Positions 1 to 8,761 of a stretch of 64,000 nt of DNA are shown here, piece by piece. Under the pieces are notes generated by a model that ran no database searches, was not told where the DNA came from, and saw only the letters and a list, made by a program, of their open reading frames with translations. The stretch is from Acholeplasma hippikon (GTDB lineage Bacteria; Bacillota_I; Bacilli_A; Acholeplasmatales; Acholeplasmataceae): the NCBI RefSeq assembly GCF_900660755.1, contig NZ_LR215050.1, forward strand, positions 930,001-994,000. Reading direction: 5' to 3'. The first letter of the stretch is position 1. Every line of letters begins with the position of its first letter. The translations under genes were made by a program, and so were the position numbers.

Positions 1-822
1 ATTACCTAATTCTGTAAACTTAGAATCCATTGTATCAATAAACCATAATAATAATGCTTCACCAGTTTGAGGTTTCTTAGGTGATCCGAATGTTAATTGT
101 CCATGATGAGCAATCATTAAGTGCTTTAATAACATCACTTCTTCAGTATCTTGATAACCAAGTACTAAAGCTGCTTTCTCAATTTCAATTGACCCCATCA
201 CTAAATGACCTAATAATAAACCTTCAGTTGTATATTCACCATCTACACCAGTCATTTCATTGATTTTTGAAATATCATGTAAAAGTGTTGCCGCATAAAG
301 TAAATCTTTATTTAAATATGAATAGATATTTACCAGAGGCTCAATCATCTTTAGCATGGTTAACGTATGATATGCTAATCCTCCAACATATGCATGATGG
401 AATTTAGTTGCTGCTGGATGTGTATAGAATACATTTTGATATTTTCTATAAATATTATTGGTTACTTCAAATAAAACTTTATTTTCAATTTTATTTAAGA
501 ACACTTCAATTTCTTTCTTCATTACTGATAATGGTAATGGAGCGAAATCATAAAAATTTGATTGAATATTATTAAACGTGTCACTATCTAGCCCTAAGTC
601 TTCAATTGGGCGGATAGCTAATGCGCGATAATTTGTAACTTCTTCTCTTAAATAAGTTTCTAGTTCAAATTCATAAATTTTACCAACTTGTAGGATTGAA
701 TCATCTACTTGATCCAATTTAACATTTAATCTAGACTTGTCTTCTAAGATAAGTGAAGTATTGGCATAATTGGCACCTTTATTAATAGAGTCAACTTTTC
801 CTAAAACTTTATTTTGTTGCAT
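1..822 (-). CDS. yhaM: 3'-5' exoribonuclease YhaM family (partial, C-terminus off window)
   Basis: Reads from an ATG at 822 to the window edge (274 codons); the family is about 314 aa, so roughly the last 40 residues are missing. The first ~90 residues form an OB-fold-like nucleic-acid-binding part. An HD phosphohydrolase core follows, with visible metal-binding stretches KFHHAYVGGLAYHT, LLHDISK and LIAHHG-type residues (read as HLMIAHHGQL). YhaM trims RNA (and ssDNA) from the 3' end and acts in RNA turnover. The start lies 2 nt after the cca stop, with an AAGGTG ribosome site inside the end of cca, so the two genes are translationally linked. Identification is by motif; moderately high confidence. 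Confidence 0.85.
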   Translation of the reverse strand, partial: MQQNKVLGKVDSINKGANYANTSLILEDKSRLNVKLDQVDDSILQVGKIYEFELETYLREEVTNYRALAIRPIEDLGLDSDTFNNIQSNFYDFAPLPLSVMKKEIEVFLNKIENKVLFEVTNNIYRKYQNVFYTHPAATKFHHAYVGGLAYHTLTMLKMIEPLVNIYSYLNKDLLYAATLLHDISKINEMTGVDGEYTTEGLLLGHLVMGSIEIEKAALVLGYQDTEEVMLLKHLMIAHHGQLTFGSPKKPQTGEALLLWFIDTMDSKFTELGN

Positions 823-824
823 CT

Positions 825-1979
825 TTAATTCACCTTCTTATCTTGAAGATATTTATATAAATCTTCTTTTGTGTTGTTAACATTCTTTAATAAAACATCT
901 TCAATCATTTGTTTTCTTAAGTTACCTAACCAAACACCTTGTTTCTTATTTAAAAACTTCATAATTTCATGACTTGTTAAAGCTAAATCTAATTCGCTCT
1001 TAACAGGTAAATTATCATATACTTCTTGAATTTTCTTTTCTAAATGTTTAGATCTACCTAAGAAGAAGTTTGCTTTATTTGCTAATAATGAAATTTCTAA
1101 TCCATATGTATATAGTGTTTTATCATCTGGCATACCATGAACTTTATTAGCTAATTCACTTGCTTTTTGATATTTATTTCTATGTACATTTGAGAATGTC
1201 CACTTAGATGGGACAACACCATTGTTTAATGCGAATGATAATGTAAAGAATGTATCAACAAATGGCATTTTATCAAGCGTAGCAACGTATTGAATGCCTT
1301 TTTCTAATCCTGGTAATACTTTATCTAATCCTAACTCAACCATTGAATTTAATGCTTTAATTGCGTATTCACCCTTAAGAATCTTTATTAATTCTTGATG
1401 AACTCTTTCCATAGCTAATTCAGTAATTGAATGCGTATTATTTTTAATTGCCTCTTTTGTTTGTTCTTCAATTTCAAATCCTAATTTTGATTGGAAATAA
1501 ATTGCTCTTAACATTCTTAATGCATCTTCATTAAAACGTGTAGTTGGATCACCAATTGCACGAATTAATTTGGCTTCGATGTCTTTTTGTCCATCAACAT
1601 AATCATAAATATTTTGGAACTCATCCATTAAAATACCATTGATTGTAAAGTCTCTTCTTAATACATCGTCTTTAACATCTTCAGAATAGATTACTGAATC
1701 TGGATGTCTAAAGTCCGAAGTAGGTCCATCTAATCTATAAGTTGTAACTTCAAATTTTTCATTGTCATATAAAACAGTTACACTTCCATATTTTAATCCA
1801 GTTGGAGCTGTTTTATAAAGTTTCATCACTTCAAAAGGTTTTGCTTTTGTTGTAATGTCAATGTCATTAAATTTTGATTTCATTAAGAAGTCTCTAACAA
1901 CACCGCCAACCAAGAACGCTTCATGTCCGTTTCTTTTTAAATCTTTGATTAACTTCTTTGCTGTAAATAGACTACTCAT
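825..1979 (-). CDS. cca: CCA tRNA nucleotidyltransferase
   Basis: 384 aa class II nucleotidyltransferase that adds or repairs the 3' CCA end of tRNAs without a template. The N-terminal catalytic head shows LVGGVVRDFLM followed by the metal-binding DID pair (FNDIDIT, about residues 38-42). The RRDFTINGI motif comes at about 110, then the poly(A) polymerase/CCA RNA-binding region with NEDALRMLRA at about 150. Length is normal for the Bacillus-type enzyme, which makes all of CCA by itself. It lies 19 nt after degV and is coupled to yhaM downstream. Many tRNA genes in low-GC Gram-positives need CCA addition, so it is probably essential. Confidence 0.93.
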   Translation of the reverse strand: MSSLFTAKKLIKDLKRNGHEAFLVGGVVRDFLMKSKFNDIDITTKAKPFEVMKLYKTAPTGLKYGSVTVLYDNEKFEVTTYRLDGPTSDFRHPDSVIYSEDVKDDVLRRDFTINGILMDEFQNIYDYVDGQKDIEAKLIRAIGDPTTRFNEDALRMLRAIYFQSKLGFEIEEQTKEAIKNNTHSITELAMERVHQELIKILKGEYAIKALNSMVELGLDKVLPGLEKGIQYVATLDKMPFVDTFFTLSFALNNGVVPSKWTFSNVHRNKYQKASELANKVHGMPDDKTLYTYGLEISLLANKANFFLGRSKHLEKKIQEVYDNLPVKSELDLALTSHEIMKFLNKKQGVWLGNLRKQMIEDVLLKNVNNTKEDLYKYLQDKKVN

Positions 1980-1998
1980 TTTTAATTCCTCTAATTCT

Positions 1999-2850
1999 TT
2001 AATTTTCTAAGAAAACTCCGATACCTACAACGTCAGGTCCAATGTGTGCACCAACAACAGGTGTAGATGGTGCTTCATGTAAACCTTTAATTCCAAGTTC
2101 TTCTTCTAATATTTCTTCAAAGTATTGTTTTAATGTTGGATTACCCGCATATACAATATGTGCATAAAACTTTTTACCTTCAGTATATGTTTTTACGTAA
2201 TCAACAACTGATTTTAAGGCAGATTTAATGTTTCTTGTTTTATCTATTGAAACAATCTTACCTTCATTTGTTACCTGTAATACTGGTTTAACTTTTAAAA
2301 GTTTACCAAAAAATGCTTTTGCACCAGTTAAACGCCCATTATTTACTAAATGAGTTAAATCATCAACTGCAAATAAAATGGTATTGTTATCTCTCATAAA
2401 TTCTAAATGCTTAATAACCTCAGGTGTTGTCTTACCTTCTTTGAATAAACGGTCTGCAGTTAATGCGATATAACCTTCAGAGAAACAAACAGTTTTTGTA
2501 TCAAATACAGTAACCTTTAATTTATCCTCTACCATGAGTGCAGCTTGCCTAATGCTATTGAATGTTCCTGATAATTCTTTGGAAATTGTAGTTACAAATA
2601 ATTCTTCATATCCAGCTTCAACTAAAGATTCCATATATGAAACAATCTCTCCAATAGCAGGTTGAGATGTTTTTGGAACCCAAGTTGGTTCATTTCTTAG
2701 CCTTGCAAAGAATTCATTAGCTTTTACATCTTTACCATCTAATAATTCTTTGTCACCATCTAATAATTTGATTCTAATTATGTCAATATCATGAGGCTTG
2801 TCATAATAATCTAGACAAGATGTTGATGTAGATGCCACTTTAACTTTCAT
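1999..2850 (-). CDS. DegV family fatty-acid-binding protein
   Basis: 283 aa, matching DegV/FakB proteins that bind a fatty acid and present it to a FakA-type kinase for phospholipid synthesis. Visible family signatures are the N-terminal VASTSTSCLD segment (about residues 4-14), KTSQPAIGE at about 60, the TTISKELSGTFNS ligand-binding segment at about 85, and the late GAHIGPDVVGIGVF segment. No transmembrane segment. First gene of a degV-cca-yhaM unit with its own promoter, divergent from yigZ. No fakA partner is in the window, so the specific lipid role is inferred from the family. Confidence 0.88.
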   Translation of the reverse strand: MKVKVASTSTSCLDYYDKPHDIDIIRIKLLDGDKELLDGKDVKANEFFARLRNEPTWVPKTSQPAIGEIVSYMESLVEAGYEELFVTTISKELSGTFNSIRQAALMVEDKLKVTVFDTKTVCFSEGYIALTADRLFKEGKTTPEVIKHLEFMRDNNTILFAVDDLTHLVNNGRLTGAKAFFGKLLKVKPVLQVTNEGKIVSIDKTRNIKSALKSVVDYVKTYTEGKKFYAHIVYAGNPTLKQYFEEILEEELGIKGLHEAPSTPVVGAHIGPDVVGIGVFLEN

Positions 2851-2886
2851 CGAAATATCTCCTTTTATCCTAATTAATTATATCAA

Positions 2887-2916
2887 ATTATATGAAAACC
2901 TAAAAGAGTAAATCAA
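2887..2916 (-). promoter_or_regulatory. Sigma-A-type promoter of the degV-cca-yhaM unit
   Basis: Minus strand: -35 TTGATT (2911-2916), 18-nt spacer, -10 TATAAT (2887-2892), about 37 nt before the degV ATG. The same intergenic stretch carries a -10-like TATACT on the plus strand (2924-2929) that could serve yigZ, so the two genes are divergently transcribed from a 95-bp region. Confidence 0.6.
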
Positions 2917-2945
2917 AATATGTTATACTTATTTTCGGTGATCAT

Positions 2946-3536
2946 ATGTTTTTTCTTAAGAATCCTGTTACAAATACAATAATAATCGAAAAATCAGAGT
3001 TCATAGGTGTTATTACACCTATTACATCTCCTGATGAAATTCCTCAAATATTAAAAGATATAAAAAAACAATATCCAAAGGCAACACATTACTGTACTGC
3101 CTATGTTTTTGAAAATACTCAAGGATCAAACGATGATGGCGAACCAAGTGGTACAGCTGGTGTTCCTATCTTAGAAATCCTTAATGCGCATCAACTAAAA
3201 AATGTATTTGCATGTGTGATTCGTTATTTTGGTGGCATTAAATTAGGCGCTGGCGGACTTATTCGCGCATATGCTCGTGCAACTAAAGAAGCTTTACAAA
3301 TTGCCTCTATCCTAAAACAGGAAACAACTAAAAATTATCAAGTTACATTTTCTTATGAAAAAATAAATTTAATTGATACATTATTTAAAGACTACATCGT
3401 GAATAAAGAATTTTTAACTGATGTAAACTATGATTTACAATTTATCAGTGGCGAAGAATTATTAAAGACATACGAATATTTATTTAAAAAAATAAAAAAC
3501 CAAGGAACTAAAGAAATCTTAGTTCCCTGGAAATAA
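2946..3536 (+). CDS. yigZ: YigZ/IMPACT family protein
   Basis: 196 aa, one of only three plus-strand genes here. The N-terminal IMPACT domain shows SEFIG, PKATHYCTAY, the GSNDDGEPSGTAG segment and VIRYFGGIKLGAGGLIRAY, which are diagnostic. The C-terminal part resembles the DUF1949 EF-G-domain-IV-like fold. YigZ proteins are implicated in translation control or stress, but the biochemical role is not settled. The start ATG follows a GGTGAT ribosome site. The last ~12 codons overlap the convergent ywzB gene by 18 nt and also encode that gene's terminator hairpin. Confidence 0.9.
   Translation: MFFLKNPVTNTIIIEKSEFIGVITPITSPDEIPQILKDIKKQYPKATHYCTAYVFENTQGSNDDGEPSGTAGVPILEILNAHQLKNVFACVIRYFGGIKLGAGGLIRAYARATKEALQIASILKQETTKNYQVTFSYEKINLIDTLFKDYIVNKEFLTDVNYDLQFISGEELLKTYEYLFKKIKNQGTKEILVPWK
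3484..3530 (-). terminator. Intrinsic terminator of rpiB-upp-ywzB inside yigZ coding DNA
   Basis: On the minus strand, an inverted repeat at 3500-3530 (CCAGGGAACTAA / TTAGTTCCTTGG, one internal mismatch) is followed by a T-rich run (TTTTTTATTTTTTT) at 3485-3499. The ywzB stop codon lies in the hairpin's first arm. The same bases encode the C-terminus of YigZ on the other strand. Confidence 0.7.
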
Positions 3537-3734
3537 TTCAATAATATCTAGTAAAAATTTACCTAGTGCATAACTAACTAATACCGTAATGATGAAATAC
3601 GCTGAATGTATTTCCATCTTGCGGTATTTTTTAAAATACTTTTCTATTTCAAGTGCTTGAAGTATTCTGAAAGTTACGACAAAACTTCCTGCAAAGATAC
3701 ACCAAAAGAGAATATATTTGACTAGGTCAGTCAT
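3519..3734 (-). CDS. ywzB: DUF1146 / YwzB family small membrane protein
   Basis: 71 aa hydrophobic protein with two predicted membrane segments (about residues 6-26 and 46-67) joined by a charged KYFKKYRKME loop. The pattern fits the DUF1146 (YwzB) family of Firmicutes, function unknown. It overlaps the upp stop by one base (TAATG), so it is co-translated with upp. It is the last gene of its unit; its 3' end converges on yigZ. Confidence 0.7.
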   Translation of the reverse strand: MTDLVKYILFWCIFAGSFVVTFRILQALEIEKYFKKYRKMEIHSAYFIITVLVSYALGKFLLDIIELFPGN

Positions 3735-4360
3735 TATTTTGTACCGAATAATCTATCTCCACAGTCACCAAGTCCTGGGACGATATAGCCTTTTTCATTT
3801 AATCTTTCATCCAATGCTGCTAAGTAAATTGGCACATCTGGGTGATCATTTTGAAGTCTTTCAACTCCTTCAGGACAGCCTACTAAACCCACATAACGAA
3901 CATCAGTTGCTCCTGCTTCTTTTAATTTAGTGATTGCAGCGCTTGCTGAACCACCAGTTGCTAACATTGGATCAATAACAATCACACAACCATTTTTAAT
4001 TTCTTGTGGAAATTTAGCATAGTAAGTGATTGGCTCTAATGTTTCTTCATTGCGGTATAAGCCAATATGACCTACCTTTGCACTTGGAATCATATCATGA
4101 ATACCATCAACCATACCTAAACCTGCACGTAAGATTGGTACAATCACTACAGGTTTTTTTAATTCATATACAGTTGTTTTTGTTACTGGTGTTTCAATTT
4201 CTTTCGCTTGAAGTTCTAAATCTTTAGTAAGTTCATAGGTGATTAATGCCCCAACTTCTGAAACATTCTCTCTAAAACTTTTCGTAGATGTATTTTTATC
4301 ACGGATAATTGACATTTTGTGTTCAATTAAAGGGTGTTTCAAAACGGTTACTTTGGGCAT
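3734..4360 (-). CDS. upp: Uracil phosphoribosyltransferase
   Basis: 208 aa from the ATG at 4360, chosen over an upstream in-frame TTG at 4381 because an AGAGGAA ribosome site sits just before 4360 and homologues begin near (M)xKVTVL. Converts uracil and PRPP to UMP in pyrimidine salvage. The PRPP-binding loop appears as [14 protein letters not shown] (about residues 122-135), and the uracil-binding region as [12 protein letters not shown] near the C-terminus. Four nt separate it from rpiB. In many Firmicutes rpiB, glyA and upp form a cluster; glyA is missing from this one. Confidence 0.95.
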   Translation of the reverse strand: MPKVTVLKHPLIEHKMSIIRDKNTSTKSFRENVSEVGALITYELTKDLELQAKEIETPVTKTTVYELKKPVVIVPILRAGLGMVDGIHDMIPSAKVGHIGLYRNEETLEPITYYAKFPQEIKNGCVIVIDPMLATGGSASAAITKLKEAGATDVRYVGLVGCPEGVERLQNDHPDVPIYLAALDERLNEKGYIVPGLGDCGDRLFGTK

Positions 4361-4364
4361 ATTC

Positions 4365-4814
4365 TTATTCCTCTTCTTCAATTTTTGCTATTTTTTCGAT
4401 TCTTATATTGTGTCTTGATTCTTCATGTGCATTTAAAAAAGTGTCGACAAGAAGTTTTGCTTTTTCAGTGTCAGTTGTTCTTTCACCGATAGCAATTACG
4501 TTTGCATGATTATGCTCTTTGGCTAATCTTGCAGTTAATTCATCATAAATTAATGCTGCTCTAACACCTTTTACTTTGTTTGCTGCGATACTCATACCAA
4601 TACCAGTTCCGCAAATTAAGATACCTAAGTCGACTTCGTGTTTAGCAACATTTTCGCCAACCTTTTTACCATAATCAGGATAATCGACTCTATCGACTGA
4701 GTTTGTCCCATAATCGACTACTTCATATCCTTTATTTTCTAAATGTTTTATTAGATCTGCTTTTAGATTAAATCCTGCATGATCTGCACCTAAACCTATT
4801 TTCATAATCATCAC
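4365..4814 (-). CDS. rpiB: Ribose-5-phosphate isomerase B
   Basis: 149 aa; interconverts ribulose-5-P and ribose-5-P and so supplies PRPP precursor for the adjacent upp. Family signatures: GADHAGF (about residues 9-15), DYG at 35, the active-site Cys in [15 protein letters not shown] (about 67-81), and [14 protein letters not shown]. Two start codons are possible, ATG at 4814 and ATG at 4805; an AAAGGA ribosome site fits the first better. It begins the rpiB-upp-ywzB unit, just after the typA terminator. Confidence 0.93.
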   Translation of the reverse strand: MMIMKIGLGADHAGFNLKADLIKHLENKGYEVVDYGTNSVDRVDYPDYGKKVGENVAKHEVDLGILICGTGIGMSIAANKVKGVRAALIYDELTARLAKEHNHANVIAIGERTTDTEKAKLLVDTFLNAHEESRHNIRIEKIAKIEEEE

Positions 4815-4841
4815 ATTCCTTTCAAAGATATTATAACATAA

Positions 4842-4870
4842 GAAAAAGGCTAAAAAATTATTTTTTAGCC
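4842..4870 (-). terminator. Intrinsic terminator of typA
   Basis: Minus-strand hairpin with arms GGCTAAAAAA and TTTTTTAGCC (4848-4870), followed by TTTTTC. The typA stop codon (TAA) is inside the first arm. Confidence 0.85.
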
Positions 4871-6682
4871 CTTCATTTCTTTAACATACTGACGTTTTCT
4901 TTCAGCTGCAGTTAAGTATTTCTTTCTTAATCTAATTGATTTTGGAGTAATTTCAATTAACTCATCATCATTAATGAAATCCATACAAGCTTCTAAACTC
5001 ATTTCTAAAGGACGTTTTAATACAACTGTAGAATCTTTACCTGCCGAACGCATGTTAGTTAGTTTCTTTTCTTCAACAACATTTACTACTAAATCGTTAT
5101 CTTTGTTGTGGATACCAACAATCATACCTTCATAAACATCTACTCTTGGTTCTAAGAAGAACATACCACGATCTTCTAAGTGACCAATTGCATATGCAGT
5201 TGTCATACCTTGGCTCATTGAAATTAAGGCACCATTTTGTCTATTACCAACTGGCACATTAATTACTGGACGGAAGTCTAAGAAGATGTGTGATAACACA
5301 CCATAACCTTTCGTTGCAGTTAAGAATTGAGTCATTAATCCAATAATACCACGTGATGGCATATGATAGATTAATCTTGTTTCTGTTTGGCCTTGGTCCA
5401 TAGAGATAACATCGCCACGACGGTTACCAAGAATTTCCATTACAGACCCTACATAATCATTTGGAACATCGACTTGAACTTCTTCATATGGTTCATGCAT
5501 CACACCATCAATTTCTTTTAAAATTACTTGTGGACGAGAAACTTGGAATTCAAATCCTTCTCTTCTCATTGATTCAATTAAAATACCTAAGTGTAATTCC
5601 CCACGGCCTGAAACCATCCATGATTCAGCACCAGCAGATCTTTCAACTTTTAATGAAACGTCTTTTTGAACTTCTTTGAATAATCTTTCATCAATTTTTG
5701 ATGCTGTAACAAACTTACCTTCTTTACCTGAGAATGGTGAATTGTTTGTTAAGAATAACATTTGAACTGTTGGTTCATCAATATGTAATAATGGTAATGC
5801 TTCTTCTTTACCAACTTCACAAACTGTATCACCAACTTGAATATCAGATAAACCAGCAATCGCTACGATATCTCCAGCGTATGCTTCATCGACTTCAATT
5901 TTTGTTAATCCACTATATCTAAATAACTTTTGAATTCTAAATTGTTGAATCTTACCGTCTGCTCTTACTACAGAAACAAATGAGTTTACCTTCATTGTTC
6001 CTCTAAATACTTTACCAATACCCATTCTACCAACGAATTCGTTATAGTCAACTAATGCTGGTTGGAATTGTAATGGTCCATCAACAGTAACATTTGGTTT
6101 AGGTACATGATTTACAATTGTATCAAGTAATGGTTTCATATTCTTAGCGTTAGATACATCTTCTGTAAATGAAGAAACACCTAATAACCCTGAAGCATAA
6201 ATAACAGGGAATTCTAATTGTTCTTCTGTTGCGCCTAAGTCAATGAATAAATCAAATACTTGATTGATTGTTTTCTTTGGATCAGCAAATGGTCTATCAA
6301 TTTTGTTGATTACAACAATAGGTTTTAAGTTTGACTCTAAAGCTTTTCTTAAAACGAATTTTGTTTGAGGCATAACCCCATCTTTTGCATCGACTAATAG
6401 TAAAACGCCATCTACTAATTTCATAATACGTTCAACTTCACCACCAAAGTCAGCGTGACCTGGAGTATCCATGATGTTGATTCTATAATCACCATAAATA
6501 ATTGAAGTTGCTTTCGCTAAAATAGTGATTCCACGTTCACGTTCAATATCATTGCTATCCATTGAACGTTCTTGCATTGCTTGATTTGCTCTGAATGTTT
6601 CTGATTGTTGTAATAACTTATCGACCAAAGTGGTTTTACCATGGTCTACGTGTGCAATAATTGCGACATTTCTAATTTCCAT
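4865..6682 (-). CDS. typA: Ribosome-binding GTPase TypA/BipA
   Basis: 605 aa translational GTPase related to EF-G, involved in 50S assembly and stress or cold growth. G motifs are all present: [10 protein letters not shown] (G1, residues 10-19), RGITI (G3-proximal switch I), DTPGHADF (G3), NKID (G4) and ASG (G5). The C-terminal EF-G-like domains include VSGRGELHLGILIE and the BipA-specific tail with TPKSIRLRKKYL. Length is normal. Transcribed alone: terminators lie on both sides (6729-6759 upstream, 4842-4870 downstream). Confidence 0.96.
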   Translation of the reverse strand: MEIRNVAIIAHVDHGKTTLVDKLLQQSETFRANQAMQERSMDSNDIERERGITILAKATSIIYGDYRINIMDTPGHADFGGEVERIMKLVDGVLLLVDAKDGVMPQTKFVLRKALESNLKPIVVINKIDRPFADPKKTINQVFDLFIDLGATEEQLEFPVIYASGLLGVSSFTEDVSNAKNMKPLLDTIVNHVPKPNVTVDGPLQFQPALVDYNEFVGRMGIGKVFRGTMKVNSFVSVVRADGKIQQFRIQKLFRYSGLTKIEVDEAYAGDIVAIAGLSDIQVGDTVCEVGKEEALPLLHIDEPTVQMLFLTNNSPFSGKEGKFVTASKIDERLFKEVQKDVSLKVERSAGAESWMVSGRGELHLGILIESMRREGFEFQVSRPQVILKEIDGVMHEPYEEVQVDVPNDYVGSVMEILGNRRGDVISMDQGQTETRLIYHMPSRGIIGLMTQFLTATKGYGVLSHIFLDFRPVINVPVGNRQNGALISMSQGMTTAYAIGHLEDRGMFFLEPRVDVYEGMIVGIHNKDNDLVVNVVEEKKLTNMRSAGKDSTVVLKRPLEMSLEACMDFINDDELIEITPKSIRLRKKYLTAAERKRQYVKEMKG

Positions 6683-6723
6683 TTTTCATCATCCTTTTTT
6701 AAACCTTTTTTATTTTATCACAA

Positions 6724-6759
6724 TAATAAAAAAACTCCACGTAATATGTAGAGTTTTTT
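6724..6759 (-). terminator. Intrinsic terminator downstream of prmC
   Basis: Hairpin CTCTAC/GTGGAG with a 7-nt loop, flanked by A and T runs (AAAAAACTC ... GAGTTTTTT), at 6729-6759. It ends the ABC-prfA-prmC unit before typA. The rest of 6683-6851 shows no gene. Confidence 0.75.
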
Positions 6760-6851
6760 TGGTTTTATTTACATAAAATTAATCAATACGTAATTTTTCA
6801 CAACTTGTATCACTATAATTGATAACTAATGAACTTATTATGTACTTTTGC

Positions 6852-7700
6852 TTATTTTAAGACGCCGTTTAGTCCTACAAAAGTCATGCGGTCTTTGCCT
6901 TGCATATCTTTCTTTTGTCTAATCGTAGCATTTGGGAAATACTTAAGTGCAATTGCTTTGATTGCTTCACTTTGCGTATATCCATGTTCAAATGCAATAA
7001 GTGCTTTATCTTTTAAATATTTGCTTGCGCATGAAAGGATAATTTCATATGGATTTAAACCATCTAAACCACCAAATAATGCAATACTTGGTTCTTTTTC
7101 AACGATATCTTGTACTGCTTCATGATCGGGAATATATGGAGGATTTGCAACAATAATATCAAATTTACCATCAATTTGGTCAAACCAGTTTGAAACTTTA
7201 AAATTCACTTTAGCACCTAATTCATCATTATTTGCTAATGCTACTTTTAATGCATCTTCAGAAATATCTGATGCTGTTACATTCATGTTAGGTTCTTCTA
7301 ATGATAACGTTACTGAAATACATCCACTTCCAGTTCCTAAATCCAAGACATCAACTTCATTTCCTTCAAAATATTCATCATAAATTGATAGAACTTCCTC
7401 AACTAATTCTTCAGTTTCTCTTCTTGGAATTAAAACATCATTGTTCACTTTAAACTTATAGCCATAGAAATATGAGAATCCTAAAATATGTTGAACAGGG
7501 ATTGATTCGAAGATATATTTTCTGGCTGCTTCATCAACCATTTGGATGAATGATTCATTCATCTCAGTTTTTAAGTTTAAATAAAATTGAGAAGGTGTAT
7601 AGAAAGAAAGCTCCATAATTAACCATTTAATTGATTCTGGTTCTTTATTATTTTCGATTGCTAACTTCTCATAAGTTTGAATTACTTTTTCTAATTTCAA
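6852..7700 (-). CDS. prmC: Peptide chain release factor N5-glutamine methyltransferase
   Basis: 282 aa SAM-dependent methyltransferase (HemK/PrmC) that methylates the Gln of the GGQ motif in release factors. N-terminal helical substrate-binding domain, then the Rossmann core with DLGTGSGCI (SAM loop, about residues 117-125) and the catalytic NPPYIPD (about 180). The start is a TTG overlapping the prfA TGA stop (TTGA), with a good AAGGAG ribosome site 7 nt upstream. Its substrate RF1 is encoded by the gene just upstream. Confidence 0.93.
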   Translation of the reverse strand: MKLEKVIQTYEKLAIENNKEPESIKWLIMELSFYTPSQFYLNLKTEMNESFIQMVDEAARKYIFESIPVQHILGFSYFYGYKFKVNNDVLIPRRETEELVEEVLSIYDEYFEGNEVDVLDLGTGSGCISVTLSLEEPNMNVTASDISEDALKVALANNDELGAKVNFKVSNWFDQIDGKFDIIVANPPYIPDHEAVQDIVEKEPSIALFGGLDGLNPYEIILSCASKYLKDKALIAFEHGYTQSEAIKAIALKYFPNATIRQKKDMQGKDRMTFVGLNGVLK

Positions 7701-8761
7701 ATTTCTTCTCCTTGTAATTGACGTTTTTGATATTCATTAATTAATGGATCAATAATTAAGTCAATTCTCCCTTCCATAATCACATCTAGTCTATTTAATG
7801 TTAACCCAATTCTATGGTCAGTCACACGGTTTTGTGGGTAGTTATATGTTCTAATCTTTTCACTACGATCTCCACGCCCAGCTAATGCTTTTCTATTTGC
7901 GCCTTCTTTTTCCATTTGTTCTTGTAAGAACTTATCGTAAATTCTAGCCACTAATAATTTATATGCACGGTCTTTATTTTCATGTTGGCTTCGTTCTTCT
8001 TGAGAAGATACCACAATTCCAGTTGGAATGTGTGTTAAACGTACAGCTGAGTAAGTCGTATTAACTGATTGCCCCCCTGCTCCACTTGATTGGAATGTAT
8101 CAAATCTAATATCTTCCCATTTAACATCATATTCAATTTCATCTTGTTCAGGAATTGCTAATACAACTGCTGTTGATGTATGTACTCTACCTTGTGATTC
8201 GGTTGCCGGTACACGTTGAACACGATGTACACCTGATTCATACTTTAAATAAGAATATACTGAATCACCTGATACTGAAAATTCGATTGAGGCAAACCCT
8301 CCCATTGCACCGTGTGAAACGTTTAATAGTGAAATCTTCCAACCTTTTGCTTCAGCTAATTTTGAATACATTCTAAATAAATCACCAGCAAAGATGTTAC
8401 CTTCATCACCACCAGCAGCACCTTTAATTTCCATGATAACGTCTTTATCATCATTCGGGTCTTTTGGTAATAATAATATCTTTAATTTGGCTTCTAATTC
8501 TTCAAGTTTAGCTGTTAATTCTTTTGCTTCTTGTTTTGCTGCTTCAATAAACGTTTGGTCTTCTTCGATTTCTAAAATCTCTTTAATATCATTTAATTGT
8601 TTTTCAGCCTCAAGATAATTATCATAAGTTTCAACTGTTTCTTCTAATGATCTAGATTCTTTCATTAACTTTGTAATTTCTTTTACATCGGTAATGCCGG
8701 ATTGTAACTTTTCTTGAATTTTTTCATATGTTTCTTTAATAACTTTTAATCGATCAAACAT
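7697..8761 (-). CDS. prfA: Peptide chain release factor 1
   Basis: 354 aa from the ATG at 8761, supported by AAGGAG 7-8 nt upstream; a longer in-frame reading has no support. Terminates translation at UAA/UAG. The stop-recognition tripeptide PAT (in VPATESQG) and the catalytic GGQ (SSGAGGQSVNTT) are both visible. The gene itself ends in TGA, so a separate RF2 must exist elsewhere in the genome. Its first 8 nt overlap the end of an ABC exporter gene, and it is coupled to prmC downstream. Confidence 0.95.
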   Translation of the reverse strand: MFDRLKVIKETYEKIQEKLQSGITDVKEITKLMKESRSLEETVETYDNYLEAEKQLNDIKEILEIEEDQTFIEAAKQEAKELTAKLEELEAKLKILLLPKDPNDDKDVIMEIKGAAGGDEGNIFAGDLFRMYSKLAEAKGWKISLLNVSHGAMGGFASIEFSVSGDSVYSYLKYESGVHRVQRVPATESQGRVHTSTAVVLAIPEQDEIEYDVKWEDIRFDTFQSSGAGGQSVNTTYSAVRLTHIPTGIVVSSQEERSQHENKDRAYKLLVARIYDKFLQEQMEKEGANRKALAGRGDRSEKIRTYNYPQNRVTDHRIGLTLNRLDVIMEGRIDLIIDPLINEYQKRQLQGEEI

